Assembly: GCF_000275845.1 (NCBI RefSeq)
Contig: NW_006766949.1
Span: forward strand, 62,001-126,000
Direction: 5' to 3'
Source: Dichomitus squalens LYAD-421 SS1
Taxonomy: Eukaryota; Basidiomycota; Agaricomycetes; Polyporales; Polyporaceae
Length of the DNA stretch: 64,000 bases
Positions 12,681 to 23,526 of the stretch are shown in pieces. The position numbers were made by a program, and so were the translations under genes. The notes below the pieces were generated by a model that had not been told where the DNA came from, searched no databases, and worked only from the letters and a program-made list of their open reading frames with translations. Position 1 is the stretch's first letter, and every line of letters begins with the position of its first letter.

Positions 12681-13598
12681 GCAGTGGACGAGGCCATGAT
12701 CTAAGGCTGATAGGACGTACGAAGTGGCCTGATACGAGTAGGCCCTGAACGATGGTTTCTCCGGTCCACCCAGATGCCTATCGTCGCTGAACATACTCAC
12801 AGCCGATCTGAGGATGCTATCGTCGTCGCAGCTAGAATGTTTGAGGCAGTGCGGGGTGCCTGACTCCAAGTCGTATTCTGTGTGTGCACATATACCATCC
12901 GATCTTGTTGCATCCCGAATGTATCCCAAATTTATCCTTACTTTGAGGGTGCTGGAAGGTCAGGTTTCTAAGTGGGACATCCTCGGGTTTGTGCCGCGGC
13001 AACGGGCATGAGTGTCCGGAATTGATTACAAATAAGCGCTAGAAGGGATAGCGACTTGTACCTGAGTCATTCGAATAGGACATTAGTTAGCTCAATCCAC
13101 CCCGTTCTCTGTCTCGAGCCTGAAGACATAAAGGCTCGCGACACTGCCTTGATTTTTGAGCACAGAGAGAGGGAGTTTGACTGTCGGAAGTGCGATAGAC
13201 GACGATGATTAATGGGGACAATGTAAGTTCAGTCACTACGCCATCTTCTGTGTCCAAACAAAGTTTATAGAGCTCGTTACCAGCCTGGTGGTCGTTGATA
13301 TAGGGCAACTCATGCGCAGAAGCATATGCCATGAGGAGTCCTCCTAAGGCGAATGTCTTGTACTGCTGCCTCCAGAAGCGTGATGCATGAAATTCGTTGG
13401 CAGCGGCGCTCAGGGTCTGGAGCCATATGATTAGGTGCTGTTCACTTATACTCTGATTCATCTCCTACATGAACGTTCTTGGAAGCTGATGACGAGGTCT
13501 ATGAATTGCAGTTTTCATTCCAGCTGTGATCCGGGATGTACGAAATACAGCTCAGCGTGCCTAACGTCGCCGCAGTCGCACTTCGGGTACGGACTGAC
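12681..13598. other. spacer with one unassigned minus-strand frame
   Basis: The longest frame, 13087-13461 on the minus strand (124 codons, starting MNQSISEQHLIIWLQTLSAA), matches no family I know and has no supporting intron pattern. Everything else is short and overlapping. I make no functional claim. Confidence 0.3.
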
Positions 13599-13640
13599 TA
13601 CTGAGGCGTAGACACCACTTAAAAATGTATATATGCGACC
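13599..13640 (+). promoter_or_regulatory. TATA-containing promoter block, copy A
   Basis: ACTGAGGCGT is followed 18 bp later by TATATATGCGACC, ending about 65 bp before the copy A start codon. The same two words, ACTGAGGCGT then CATATATGCGACC, lie 40 bp before the copy B start at 17076. Their retention while surrounding bases changed suggests that the duplicated unit included the core promoter. Confidence 0.5.
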
Positions 13641-13704
13641 TGGTTGGGGATAGAGGAAGGGCCCCAGATTTCTCAGACTTCTCCATCCACCCACCACCTC
13701 GAAC

Positions 13705-15292
13705 ATGCCTGCCGCTTCCTCCAATTACTATGCCCAGGTCCTCGTTGAAGAGTCTGTCGTATGTCCCTTTGCGCAAGTAATCTTCATTCAGCTAACGGCC
13801 TCTAGCCTCGTAGCAGACTATATCCATGCGTCGGCAACAAGTGAGTTTCGGGCAGTCAGACAATCGCAAACTCAACGGCGTCATAGCTGTGCTGCTATAC
13901 CATACCCTGCTCAGCTTTCATAGGGAAGTACACGAGATTTGGTCCCGTGGTCATGTCGGTACCACTTGTCTGTACCTTGCCGCGCGCTATGGGGCTATTG
14001 CCAATCGCTTGGCAATGATCTTAACTCGGTCGACGTGGAAAGATCGCACTCTCGAGGTCAGTGCAAATTTGTCAACTTTGTGCATGCACCCCTGACACAT
14101 GTACCTACGCAGACGTTTGTTCACTGGTTCTATGTCATTCTATACATATCAACTAATACTGACCGTTGGGCAGATGTGGCTCCCTGAACTGGCTCGTTAC
14201 GATAACGAATGCCTGCACACTTCTTGCTATCGCCGGTCCGTCCGTTATTTCGAGGGGATACCACCCACTGAATATAGTCCCCCAGCTTTTTCAGCAATAC
14301 GTGTGTATGCGTTGAGCGACAAAAAACGATGGTACGCTCTCATAGTCTTGATGCTTGGGCTATGTCTTCCGGCCGTCGACCTGGTGCGTCATTTTAAATA
14401 TTTCTCTGCAACTTGCAAGTATGGTCTTGACATGGTATGGCCGTCAAGTACTTGCCAACAGCAAGTACACCAACACCCACGCTTGACTCTTTCTTCGGCG
14501 GATGCGCGTACAACGACGACATGAGCTTATACACTTATAAACTGTGAGTCGAAGGCAGCAACATATTGTCAGTTTCTGACACTTCGTGAACCCGCAGTCG
14601 TACGCACATGATCTCCAACGCTGCTTCAGGACAGCATGTCTAACGGATTCGCATCGGCAGTTGCGATTGGTTCCAGAATAGCATCCTTCGTATCTGACTT
14701 GCTTGCACTGATCGTCACACTACGTCGAACCTACGGTGTCTACGTCCATGGTCGAGAGTGCCACACAATGTCCTACAGTCGGATCCTTCTTGTAAACGGT
14801 GAGTTGCAACCTCAGAATCACGGAGAACCATCCTCATAGTCGGCTACTTAGGTGTGACATATTTCTGGTATACTCGACTACTGCCACTCACTGGGCTCAG
14901 TATTGAGGTGCCATTTATTACTCCACAGTGTGCTTTCCATCCTCAACTTCTTCGACGTTGTGTTTCTGGTTCTAGCCGTACGTCACTGTCTCATGCACAA
15001 CTACGCTCCTCCTCACGCTGATGGGACCCCACCTTCGACAGATCAATGGCGCTCTAGCAGATCTGGTCACAACGTAAGTGCGATCTGTATTCGCTCGGCC
15101 GTGTATGTTTGCATGAACTTCAATCATAGGTTCAGCGTCATTCTGCTCTCCCAGTTCCTACTGGACTTATGCGAGGCTCATGAAACTACTGTCAGTGATG
15201 GCTCTTCCAGCAAGGTATCTTCGCTCTGTTTCCAAGTGTCCATATGCGGAGAAGATGCCCAAGTCCCTTTACACATCGTATCGTCTGTCTAA
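13705..15292 (+). CDS. DUF6533-type multi-pass membrane protein, tandem copy A
   Basis: Multi-exon gene of the mushroom-specific DUF6533/DUF6534 seven-helix family, whose function is unknown. Start MPAASSNYYAQVLVEE. The first introns end in CTCTAG and GTCATAG. The DUF6533 core then reads VLLYHTLLSFHREVHEIWSR, GTTCLYLAARYGAIANRLAM. A two-base exon follows (14113-14114), then the helix CGSLNWLVTITNACTLLAIA and IRVYALSDKKRWYALIVLML. Later exons give FFGGCAYNDDMSLYTYKL, AVAIGSRIASFVSDLLALIV, SYSRILLVNGVTYF, VLSILNFFDVVFLVLA and FSVILLSQFLLDLCE, ending in SSV. The first donor (gtctgt) is weak. I could not join the exon ending SLYTYKL to the one beginning near 14640 without a stop, so this copy may be failing too. 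It is about 64% identical by eye to copy B where aligned. Confidence 0.65.
14113..14114 (+). other. apparent 2-nt micro-exon, copy A
   Basis: The sequence CGCAG|AC|GTTTGT separates two introns, 14057-14112 (56 nt, branch-like CTGAC) and 14115-14173 (59 nt, branch-like CTAAT and CTGAC). The upstream exon ends in phase 0 (ACT CTC GAG). The downstream exon, from 14174, is only hydrophobic and family-like when two bases are added, giving Glu-Thr-Cys-Gly-Ser. Confidence 0.65.
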
Positions 15293-16997
15293 GCAGGATG
15301 CAATTTTTGCGCAAGTATACCTCCTACTTTGGCTCATACTCCTGCAAGGTTCTTCACAGCTCATACATCGTTTCTTCCTCAGGCTGGTTCATATGTCGTT
15401 TCTTTGATTGGTTAAATATCACTTCTTTGACCCCAGGTTCTGATTGAGCGAGTATGCCATCAATCACTTTACGAGCTCGCGAGATCGCCAGAAGCCCACC
15501 GCACAATCTGTGAAGCTGGGTCGCACTCCGTGTGCACACAACCATTGTGTTCTCATCTAGACCTTCATGCGAGCTGCGCTTCTCATTAGCGCAAGGCCAA
15601 GATACTCACATATCTTTATAAGCACATTTTTCCCCAGCACGCCACTCTCCCATGTTGACGAACCGGATGTCTGTCGTAGAACGGCAGATCACAAGACACC
15701 TGAGTGCATCGCTCAAAGCTCTGTAGGATGTCAATAAAAGATCCAGTACAGGGTTCATAATCGTGAAGTGTTCCAAATTTCGAAGGTATGTGACGTGTCA
15801 CGAGAGTATAAAGCACGCTCGAAGAGACCAACAGGGTGTGCTTCATTGGATGCTTAGCAGCCAGTGCCAGCGGTTGTACACAAGAATTCGGGCAGAGGAA
15901 TGCGAGGCGCATTCGCGATACAACGAAAGTTTATATGGCAACTACAACTCACAATATTTGGTGGGTGGAGAGGAGACTCTGGCAGACGCGTTCCATGCCG
16001 GTCCGATGGTCAATAGGCGCCTGACATATAGAGCGCCATCAATTAGACGCACATTGGTTGCCATCGGCGACAACATGAGATTGAGGAACAGAATGAACAT
16101 CTGCGAACATTGGTGAGTCGTCAATCGTAGTCTCTTAATACAACGTCAACATTCACAGTGCTCACTCAGACTCTCTTCAATCTCCAGCCTACATGCCAGC
16201 TCGTCAGTGACCTAGGTAAGGATGCGGATTACCTATTACTTCCAACACGGTGTATTGATCTGGATCCTCTCTTCATTGGCAGTAGGTTTGTCCTCTTAGC
16301 GACAAAGCTGCTGCGCAACGTATGCGGCGTTGCCTCAGTGTGCTCGTTGCCCAACTTGCACACGCTGCTCGCTCGCTGTAATACTACGTCGTGACATGGA
16401 AGCCCTCAAGACCCAATATTGACACAAGGGAGGTCGCCACTATGTGCCGCAACTGGTGAAGCATCCTCTGTGTCAATCACGAACATGCGCTCATTGGTAC
16501 GGGGGCAGCTCTTGGGGGGCTGTTGTTTGTTTAACTCGCTCGTGCTATCCCCATGATACATCGCCTTTGGACTGGCAGATGGGAGGCACGTTTATACGGT
16601 AGATCTCTGGTCCAAGGCAACAATGCAATGTGAGTGGCCGCTGCGCCATCTGCTGTGCCCTATTAGAGTTCGTCTGGTTCTACGACAGCTTCGGCGGCTA
16701 TTGGCACACCGCATCTCAGGTGTAGAACCATCTCTTAAGGTGGTAGCAACCGATACAATGTGGGGAGAGATTTTCGCTCTGCTGCTCGCTAACTACGCTG
16801 GTGCAAGTAAGAAGTTCATTGGCGGCTCCCAGGTGCTGGAGCAACTCTGTCAACTGCTGTTCACATAAGTCAGGTTCGTATGATTAATGTCATTCTCAGG
16901 AAGCTGATACAGATGCCTATTGCCAGCAGATTTTTTGCTGCGATTCAAGGCGTACCGAACTACAATGTGGCATCTCCGATATCATCCCTAGATACGG
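15293..16997. other. spacer between DUF6533 copies A and B
   Basis: No gene could be supported. A minus-strand segment near 15942-16124 (FILFLNLMLSPMATNV) is hydrophobic and faintly like the end of the RVYAL helix region of DUF6533 proteins, so an older decayed relative is possible. No other exon of the family could be placed beside it. Confidence 0.3.
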
Positions 16998-17037
16998 AAC
17001 TGAGGCGTGAACGTGCGTCAAGTGCATATATGCGACC
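16998..17037 (+). promoter_or_regulatory. TATA-containing promoter block, copy B
   Basis: Contains ACTGAGGCGT and CATATATGCGACC, the same words and order as before copy A. It ends 38 bp before the copy B start codon. Confidence 0.5.
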
Positions 17038-17075
17038 AGACCCTAGGCCTCATTCATCCAACGACTGCCTCGAAT

Positions 17076-18687
17076 ATGCCCGCTGACACCTCCGACAGCC
17101 TAAACCTTGCTACAAAGGTCTTCATTGAAGAGTGAGTTGATCTTGCGAGCGTTGTCAACACCATATCGCTAACGTGGCTTCCAGTCTCGTGGCAGATTAC
17201 ATACATGCGTCGGCTACAGGTCGGTGTCGTTTCCCTTGAAATCAGCGCGGACAAAAGAGCCTCAGCGGTGTTCATAGTTGTGCTACTATATGACTCCCTG
17301 CTCACTTTGCATGGGGAAGTGTGCCACGTCTGGTCCCGTGGCCACATCGGGACCACCGGCTTGTATATTACTGCCCGCTATGGGGCCATTGTCAACCGCT
17401 TGGTCGTGATCCTAACTCGGTTGATGTGGAACGGTCAAACTCTCCAGGTATCTATATACGTCCATCTCTTGTGTACATATTCCTGACGTGCATCATTTCG
17501 CAGACGTCTGTTCATTGAGTTCCTGCTGTTCGGATACACAAAGCTGATACCGGTTTCTGACCAGATGCAGCGCTCTGTACTGGCTTGGTTCCATAGCGAA
17601 TGCTTGCGCGCTTCTCGCTATTGCAAGTCAGTCGTTTATTGTGATTTAGCGGCACCGTCACTCAATGCAGACCCAGTGTTTTCTGCATTACGCGTGTATA
17701 TGTTAAGCGACAAACAGCGCTGGCGTTTTCTCATAGTCATGATACTTGGGCTGTGTCTTCCTGCCGTATATCTGGTGCGTCCACCAAGGTTAGATGTTCG
17801 CAAATTGCCAGATGTCTGATATCGCGCTCGTATCAAGTATCTGCCGGCCGCAACCACGTCCACGCCAAACTCTTCATTCGGCGGATGCGGATATAACGAG
17901 AACTTAAGCTTATCCACATACCAGTCGTAAGTCGCAAAACGACATTATGTGTCCGGTCGCTGATATCTAGTGTGATCGTTGGTAGTCGTACGCACATGAT
18001 CTCTAATGTTCTTTCGAAGGTAAAATCTAAAGCTCGCGTCGGCAGTTGCTATAGGTTCCAAAATTGCATCCTTCGCATCCGATCTGCTTGCATTCCTCGT
18101 CACGCTGCGTCAAACATACAGTACCTATGTGCATGTTCGAGAACATTGCACGATGTCTTACAGTCGGATCCTCCTCGTCAATGGTGAGTGTCCACTTGAA
18201 ATGTCGGAGCATCGCTCTCACAACTAGCTACTCAGGCGTAACGTATTTCTGGTATGTCCACCCATTGCTCACTGAGCTCAGACTTCACGATGACATTCGA
18301 TGATTCTGCAGTGTGCTTTCCACCCTCAACCTCATAGACATCGTCTTCCTGGCACTAGCTGTACGCCACTGACACGCGCACCATGCCCTTCCTCGGTGCC
18401 TGACTGTTCCTGCCTGTGATAGGTCAATGGGGCTCTGGCAGACCTGGTCACAACGTGAGTGTGATCCGCATTAATGACTGCGAACGTTCTCATGAAGCTT
18501 TCGCCACAGGTTCAGCGTCATCCTTCTATGCCGGTTCCTATTAGATTTGTGCGAAACTCACCAAACCGCCACTGGTTATGGCTCTGCTAGCGAGGTATCG
18601 TCTTCATTGTATCTCCAAGCGTCCATGTGCATTGGGGAAACTGCGACGAGAACCGCGAGCGCTCTAGGAATCGATTCCTCTGTGTAG
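17076..18687 (+). pseudogene. DUF6533-type membrane protein, tandem copy B (probably failing)
   Basis: Exon for exon it follows copy A. MPADTSDSLNLATKVFIE leads through a good donor (gtgagt) into LVADYIHASAT, then VVLLYDSLLTLHGEVCHVWS and GTTGLYITARYGAIVNRLVV. The micro-exon AC lies at 17504-17505, then CSALYWLGSIANACALLAIA, LRVYMLSDKQRWRFLIVMIL, YLPAATTSTPNSSFGGCGYN, SYSRILLVNG, VLSTLNLIDIVFLALA and FSVILLCRFLLDLCE, ending in SSV as in copy A. Two defects are visible. The acceptor before LRVYM reads TTTCTG where copy A has TTTCAG, forcing use of an upstream AG. The exon near 18020 cannot be entered in the family frame without meeting a stop (TAA). Many A/B differences in the conserved exons are third-position changes, so selection acted after duplication. 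A functional spliced form cannot be excluded. Confidence 0.6.
17504..17505 (+). other. apparent 2-nt micro-exon, copy B
   Basis: TTTCGCAG|AC|GTCTGT lies between introns 17448-17503 (56 nt, CTGAC branch-like) and 17506-17564 (59 nt, CTGAT branch-like). These are the same intron lengths as in copy A. Adding the two bases gives Gln-Thr-Cys-Ser-Ala and the hydrophobic helix frame. Confidence 0.65.
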
Positions 18688-19231
18688 TCAGGATACTATG
18701 CTCACGAGAGTATGTCCCTCCTAACGCAGGGTCATACTGATGCAGTGATCCTCTGTTCATACACGATTTCTTCTACAGTGCCCATTTTTCCATCTCCATC
18801 AATATATGTCACTTCGGATTTCGCAACACCGCCGCCTCAAGCGGGCGTGTCACTCTCGAGAGTCGAGGCCGACTGGATGGTTCCAGGCTAAGACCCTGCA
18901 GGACAATTTCCTCTGTACATGAGCCTCAATTCCAACGAAGTTTGTCTCTGTTTACGTTCTCGCTTCGACTTCCACATGGAATGCGCTGCTTCCAACTCGG
19001 AGGGCAAATTCGAGATCCCAATACGCCTATCATACATTCCCCCTCCCAGCGCGCCGCTCTCCTACTTCGACGAGCCAGATGTGTGCCACACAAAGCTGGT
19101 CAAAAGTACAGGAATGCGATACCCAAAAGCTCTGGGTAAGACGCTGGCAACAGTGTCCGAGTCAGCGCCGGGCCCAAGGTTTGGCAGGTCACGAGGCTAC
19201 GCCTCCACATCGAGCTGACTCACCTAGCGCC
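18688..19231. other. spacer, no gene seen
   Basis: One plus-strand frame of 99 codons (18919-19218) has no recognisable domain, and its second half is low complexity. Nothing else stands out. Confidence 0.3.
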
Positions 19232-19275
19232 CTATCTCAAAGACCACCACCACAAGACGAGACTCGGTAGTAGAA

Positions 19276-19954
19276 TCAACAGCTGTGAATGTTGGGGTGA
19301 GTCACCGGCTCTGAGACTTCGATGTCTACCGCTAAACTGACAATGAACGTGTCTACCCAGACCTCGAGCCAAGTGATGCTTGGCAGGGTGCTCCTTCTGG
19401 TTTTCTGTGCTTCGATCTTCCTTATCGGAGTTGGATCGATGTTCTCCCTGTTGCGACGCTCTTCCACCTCTAGCCTGCGCACTAGCTCTTCTGCGGCCTC
19501 GGCGAGGATTCGCACTGCATCTTGCTGCCTGCGCTGTGTATCGATACGGATACGAGTCTCGTCCTTGTTTCTTTGTCGACGAAGTTGCTGCACGATGTAC
19601 GCTGTCCTGACTTCTTCGCGCGTCGTCCATTGCAAATACACCGTGTCTCCTGTTCAAGACGCCGAAGACCTCAGGATCTGTGACGAAAACGCGATGGGGT
19701 AGCTGATACGTGCCGCTACGCGGGAAGAGCCTTCGTTCTGTCTTGTGGCTTTGTACTGTCCTCTGTGCGCCCGCGAGCCGTCTGTCTCGCAGGGCTCGCG
19801 CTACATAATCCTTTCCCTGTGTCTCGTCGGTGATGATGCCTTCGCCTATCATGCTGAGTACGGCAGCTACCGAGTCGATAGACACATTGAAGATACTCTC
19901 GTCAATATCCTGCATCGATGTTGCGTGTCGCAGCCGAGCACTCACCGGCTCCAC
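19276..19954 (-). CDS. possible fourth member of the Cys/His coiled-coil family (weak)
   Basis: Two overlapping minus-strand frames (19232-19954 and 19276-19641) suggest a short two-exon or frameshifted gene. The second frame is a strong charged coiled coil: QQLRRQRNKDETRIRIDTQR, then AEAAEELVRRLEVEERRNRE. A hydrophobic tail follows (WLEVWVDTFIVSLAVDI). This resembles the helical second half and membrane-like tail of the family members at 20.8-24.8 kb. It also lies on the same strand and next in line. The Cys/His N-terminal module that defines the others is not found, so it may be a truncated relative or unrelated. Confidence 0.35.
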
Positions 19955-20769
19955 TCAATACTCAGGTGTGCTCCCGTACTCTCTAAAATTGCTCCACAGG
20001 ATCTCAAGCTCAACGCGAGCAGAGGATGTCCGCCCAGCAGTCCTCGGTGCTGGGAGAGGCGGACAGAAAGAGTGCCTCCCCAACACCCCCATGCTCCGCG
20101 CGACCTAAGGTCAGGTTAGAGTTTAATCTGATCAGACACTAGTTCGGCGGCTGTCGCCCGACGTCGTCCGATGTACTTATGCAAAAGCACGGGTTACGAG
20201 GACTGCAGCCGACCAATCTCGCTTCCAATCCGGTGCCGCGCGCATCCTCTCCGCTCTGCTTGCGGCCCTGGGTGTCTTCCAACCGTACTCGGTGGGCAGG
20301 CAGCCAGCCTGGGACGCGTACGTCGAGTGAGTTTCCTAGTGTCTCGGAAGGACCGTGATGGTGGGTGAGTCTAGGTACGCTGCTACGTGATATTATTTAT
20401 CGGAACTCGAACGCCTGGCTTGCAGATGGCTCGTCGCAGACGAAAATTTCAGTTCTGCCACTTATCCGTCTGGATGTACAGTGTGCGTATCTTCACCTTT
20501 GTTCACCCTCCCATATCCGGCCGGGTACTGCCGTCAGAAACCCGTGTAGATTCAAATGTGCCCCAAGGTGATGTGTTACAAGCGAAAATTCCTGCGTTCG
20601 AAGCACGACCGAGGCCCGAACACACCTATCGTACAATCCTCCCCCGTACGGCACTCGCCAACTACTCCGAGGAGCCAAACGACCACCACAAGACGCCGAA
20701 TGCAAGACAGATGATCAAAATGGTGCAGATTTTGCCCTAAGTTGTGCCGCAGAATGGTCAGTGCCGCGC
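19955..20769. other. spacer, no gene seen
   Basis: Short frames on both strands only. The plus-strand frame 20387-20740 overlaps the end of the neighbouring minus-strand gene in composition only and has no known domain. Confidence 0.3.
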
Positions 20770-21888
20770 TCAAATCGTCCAGCAGAACACGCGAGGACTC
20801 ACAATGCATGTGCAATCCGCAGCATCCTCCCTGCCAGTGGGACGGTACGTGTTCTGGTACGTGCTCTGGTACGTGCTCTGGTACGTGCTCTGATACGGTG
20901 TCGTGCGCACCGTCGCGGTCCTCTGCTGGCCTTCGAGGTCGCCCGTCCACGAGTGCAGGAGAGGCTGAGAGCCGGGGCCTCTCGTCGCGGGGCCCGTCGC
21001 GGGGCCCGTCGCAGTTTGCGGAACTTTCGAATGTGGGGCGATAGCCGGTGAGTAGCTTGGAAGTCGAGGTGGAGCGGCAGCCGCCGAGTAACTTTGACTG
21101 ATGAACGTCGCATACCCAGGTACCCGAGGCGGGGCAGGCACCGGGGAATACCCAAGAACCCGAGGCTGCACAGGCATCGGTGCGTACGTCGGGGCCCGCG
21201 AGGCAATGACCCCGGGCGAGGGCAAATACCCCGATACAGGGAGGGTCGACGGGGCAAGACTTGGGCCCCGTCCTCCGATCCACACGTCGCCCGTGTTCGT
21301 CCGCTCGCCGAGGACACGCCTCGCCTCTGCTGCCTTCTGCTGCGACTCCTGGATAGCTCTGATCCGCTCTTCCTGTCTCCTCGCAGCCTCCTCCTCCGCA
21401 ACGACCTCGTCCCTCCGGCGCCGGAGCCGCGTGAGCAACGTCAGCGCCGACGTCTGCTTGCCCCCCAGGCCTCTCAGCCAGCGCTCGTGTCCGTCATCCT
21501 CTTATTGTACACATACATCCGCTCAGTGCCACGTCCCCACAACGAGTCATGTTCATCGCGCGAGCCACTCACTGGTCTGGAAGAACCGCTTATGATGCGT
21601 CCGCCGCCCCTCGATCTCCTCCCCGATCGCTTCCAGGTACCGGTTCGCCACCACTGTCGCCTCGTCGATGGTCGCTACGTCCTTCAGCGCGCTGATTCGC
21701 ATTCTCGTCTGCAGGATGTCACTGTCCAGCGCCTCGACCGTCGCCGACGCGCTCTTATACCGCCGCGTCAGCTCCCGGTATTCGACCCCGTGGGGGTCGC
21801 AGTAGCGCCCCCTGCGCCGTACGCAAGCCGGACAGGGGGTCACTTCGTCGATGAGCAGTGCTTGGCATCGCCTGTTGGAGGGAGACAT
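20770..21888 (-). CDS. Cys/His-module coiled-coil protein, tandem member 2
   Basis: Two exons. Exon 1, 21888-21573, starts MSPSNRRCQALLIDEVTPCP. It holds a possible zinc module with Cys residues spaced Cys-x9-Cys-x2-Cys, then RYCDPHGVEYREL (YC-x2-H), followed by a helical region and the signature EEIEGRRTHHKRFF. The donor is ACC A|gtgagt. Exon 2 starts at 21500 with DDGHERWLRGL and a charged coiled coil (RLRRRRDEVVAEEEAARRQE). A long Pro/Tyr/Ser repeat tail follows, with recurrent PxYSP-like units and four 12-bp repeats encoding YQST. Splice site and signature match member 3 exactly. I know this architecture as an unnamed, expanded family in polypore-type genomes. Its function is unknown. The C-terminal exon may be spliced further; I give the open end. 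Confidence 0.7.
20844..20891. repeat. 12-bp coding minisatellite, four units
   Basis: Four head-to-tail copies of GGTACGTGYTCT lie on the plus strand. Read on the minus strand they encode the YQST/YQNT repeat in the tail of the 20770-21888 gene. The unit length is a multiple of three, so copy-number change would keep the frame. Confidence 0.9.
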
Positions 21889-22134
21889 GATAGTGAAAGC
21901 AGAGGGCTCCCGGCCCCTCTGGCGCCGAGGTCCCAGGACATCCTCGTGTACTGTGGGAGGTGAGCACCCTCACGGGGGACGGGGGCCGGCCGTAGTTCGA
22001 ACCTTGTTATCCTAGCTGCCCGCGCGTGGCCGCGAAGCCGTCAGAGCGCGCCGGTTTGTGCGCGTCACTTCTCGAAGAGGATATTCCTGACCTTCATTCG
22101 TGGCACATCCAAGGCGCCCTACTGTACACTATCA
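21889..22134. other. short promoter-side gap of member 2
   Basis: 246 bp between the member 2 start codon and the TIR element at 22135. No gene, and no clear TATA. Confidence 0.4.
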
Positions 22135-22478
22135 GGGGTAGTCAATGATGGCGGTTCCGTCAATGGTTCGACCAAACGGTTCGGGACACGATTCGCGAGG
22201 AGCGAATCCGCGATTCTGGCCGAATCACGTCGAATCGTCAAAGCGACTCTGGAGGATCCCTCCAATCGCGATTCGGCGCACTCAATTCCCCCCATCTCTC
22301 CCCAATCTAGCCCCCATTCGGAGGAATGCAGCAGTGCCAATGGGTAACAGAATCGGTGACCGAATCGAAGGGGGCAGCCTGGGGTGGTCAGAGCTGGCAG
22401 AAGAATCGAACCCTACCATCGATACGCGTTACAATCGCTCGTTAAAGCGAACACCGAACCCTCAACTTTGACTACCCC
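22135..22478. mobile_element. short non-autonomous TIR element (GGGGTAGTCAA family), 344 bp
   Basis: Perfect 11-bp inverted ends, GGGGTAGTCAA at the left and TTGACTACCCC at the right. They are flanked by a 5-bp direct repeat TATCA (22130-22134 and 22479-22483), as expected for a target-site duplication. The interior has many short GAATCG / CGATTC words in both orientations and no coding capacity. The element at 30589-31311 has a near-identical terminus and the same interior words, so they form a family. The subterminal repeats recall hAT-type elements, but an hAT duplication is normally 8 bp, so the superfamily is open. Confidence 0.75.
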
Positions 22479-22620
22479 TATCATACACGAGGCTCAACGA
22501 GTTGATGATCTTGACGTTCCCAGTGCTCATCGCTCACCCCCACCAAAGCCGCACTAGAGCGAATCCCACCACAACACAACACAAAGTGCCCTGTGGAGCG
22601 TTCAGGAACAACATCGAAAT

Positions 22621-23526
22621 TTATGAACGGGCAGAACGAGCACGTACGAAGATTCCGCCGCCGCGATCGCAATTCTCCGGTGGCGGCGGAGTCTGCCACA
22701 ACGCAGCCCGCCTCTCTCGCTCGGCGTCGACCGCCCAAGGATCCGTGCGGTGGGACGGCGTGGATCGCACCGTAGCAGGGGGCCGAGGAGCAGCAGCGAC
22801 CGATGCGTAGGTGCATGAGCGCGTCCACTTCGCCCGTGCTGCATATCCCGCGTTCACACCAGATCTGGCCAGCTCCCGCTGAGCCCGTGCTTCAGCGACG
22901 AGTGCATCCATGCGGCGGATGTGCTCCGCGCGCATCCTGGCGGCCTCTCCCTCCTCGAGGAGGCGCTCCTTGCGCATCTGCAACTGCGCGAGTAAGGACG
23001 CCGCGACCCCGTGCTTGACCTGCAGCTTCCTGAGCCAGTGCTCGTGGCCGTCGTCCTCTGCGGTCGGCGCACATGCTCAACCCTCGCCGAACCGAACGCG
23101 CATCGCAGACAACCGGCATCACTCACTGGTCGGGAAGAACCGCCGGTGGTGCGTCCGCCGCCCCTCGATCTCCTCTTCGATCGCCTCCAGGAGCGCTTCC
23201 GCGACCTGCAGCGCGTCGTCGACGGCCTGCGCGTCCTCGAGGGCCTGCATGCGCGTCCGCTTCGGCAGGACGAGCTTGTCCAGGCTCTGCACCGTGGCAG
23301 ACGCCTCCTTGTACGCCCGCGTGAGCTCTTTGTACTCGGCCCCGTGCTCTGCGCAGTACCGCCCGCGTCCTCGTGCACGCACGGCGCAGACGGTCGCCTC
23401 GTCTGCGAGCAGGGCCTGGCAGAACCCAGTCCCGACTCCGGGGCTGCCTGGGGTCCAGGGGTCGGACCGGGTAGCTGGGGATGCTTGCGAGACGAACGAG
23501 ATGGGCGAGGAGGGCGGCGTCGTCAT
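22621..23526 (-). CDS. Cys/His-module coiled-coil protein, tandem member 3
   Basis: Two exons. I place the start at 23526 (MTTPPSSPISFVSQASPATR), because the sequence upstream in the same frame looks like untranslated leader. Exon 1 has the module CQALLADEATVCAV followed by GRYCAEHGAEYKEL, then a helix and the signature EEIEGRRTHHRRFF. The donor is ACC A|gtgagt, as in member 2. Exon 2 opens DDGHEHWLRKL and continues with a coiled coil (LLAQLQMRKERLLEEGEAAR) and a basic, Pro-containing tail that ends at 22621. No membrane helix is obvious. The exon junction and signature are shared with member 2, showing tandem duplication. Its tail is unrelated to that of member 2, so only the N-terminal half is conserved. 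Function unknown. Confidence 0.7.

Noticed and set aside
20576..21401. Two further minus-strand frames over the Cys/His family member 2
   Set aside because: They are the other two frames of exon 2. The frame chosen joins the conserved exon 1 and carries the coiled coil.
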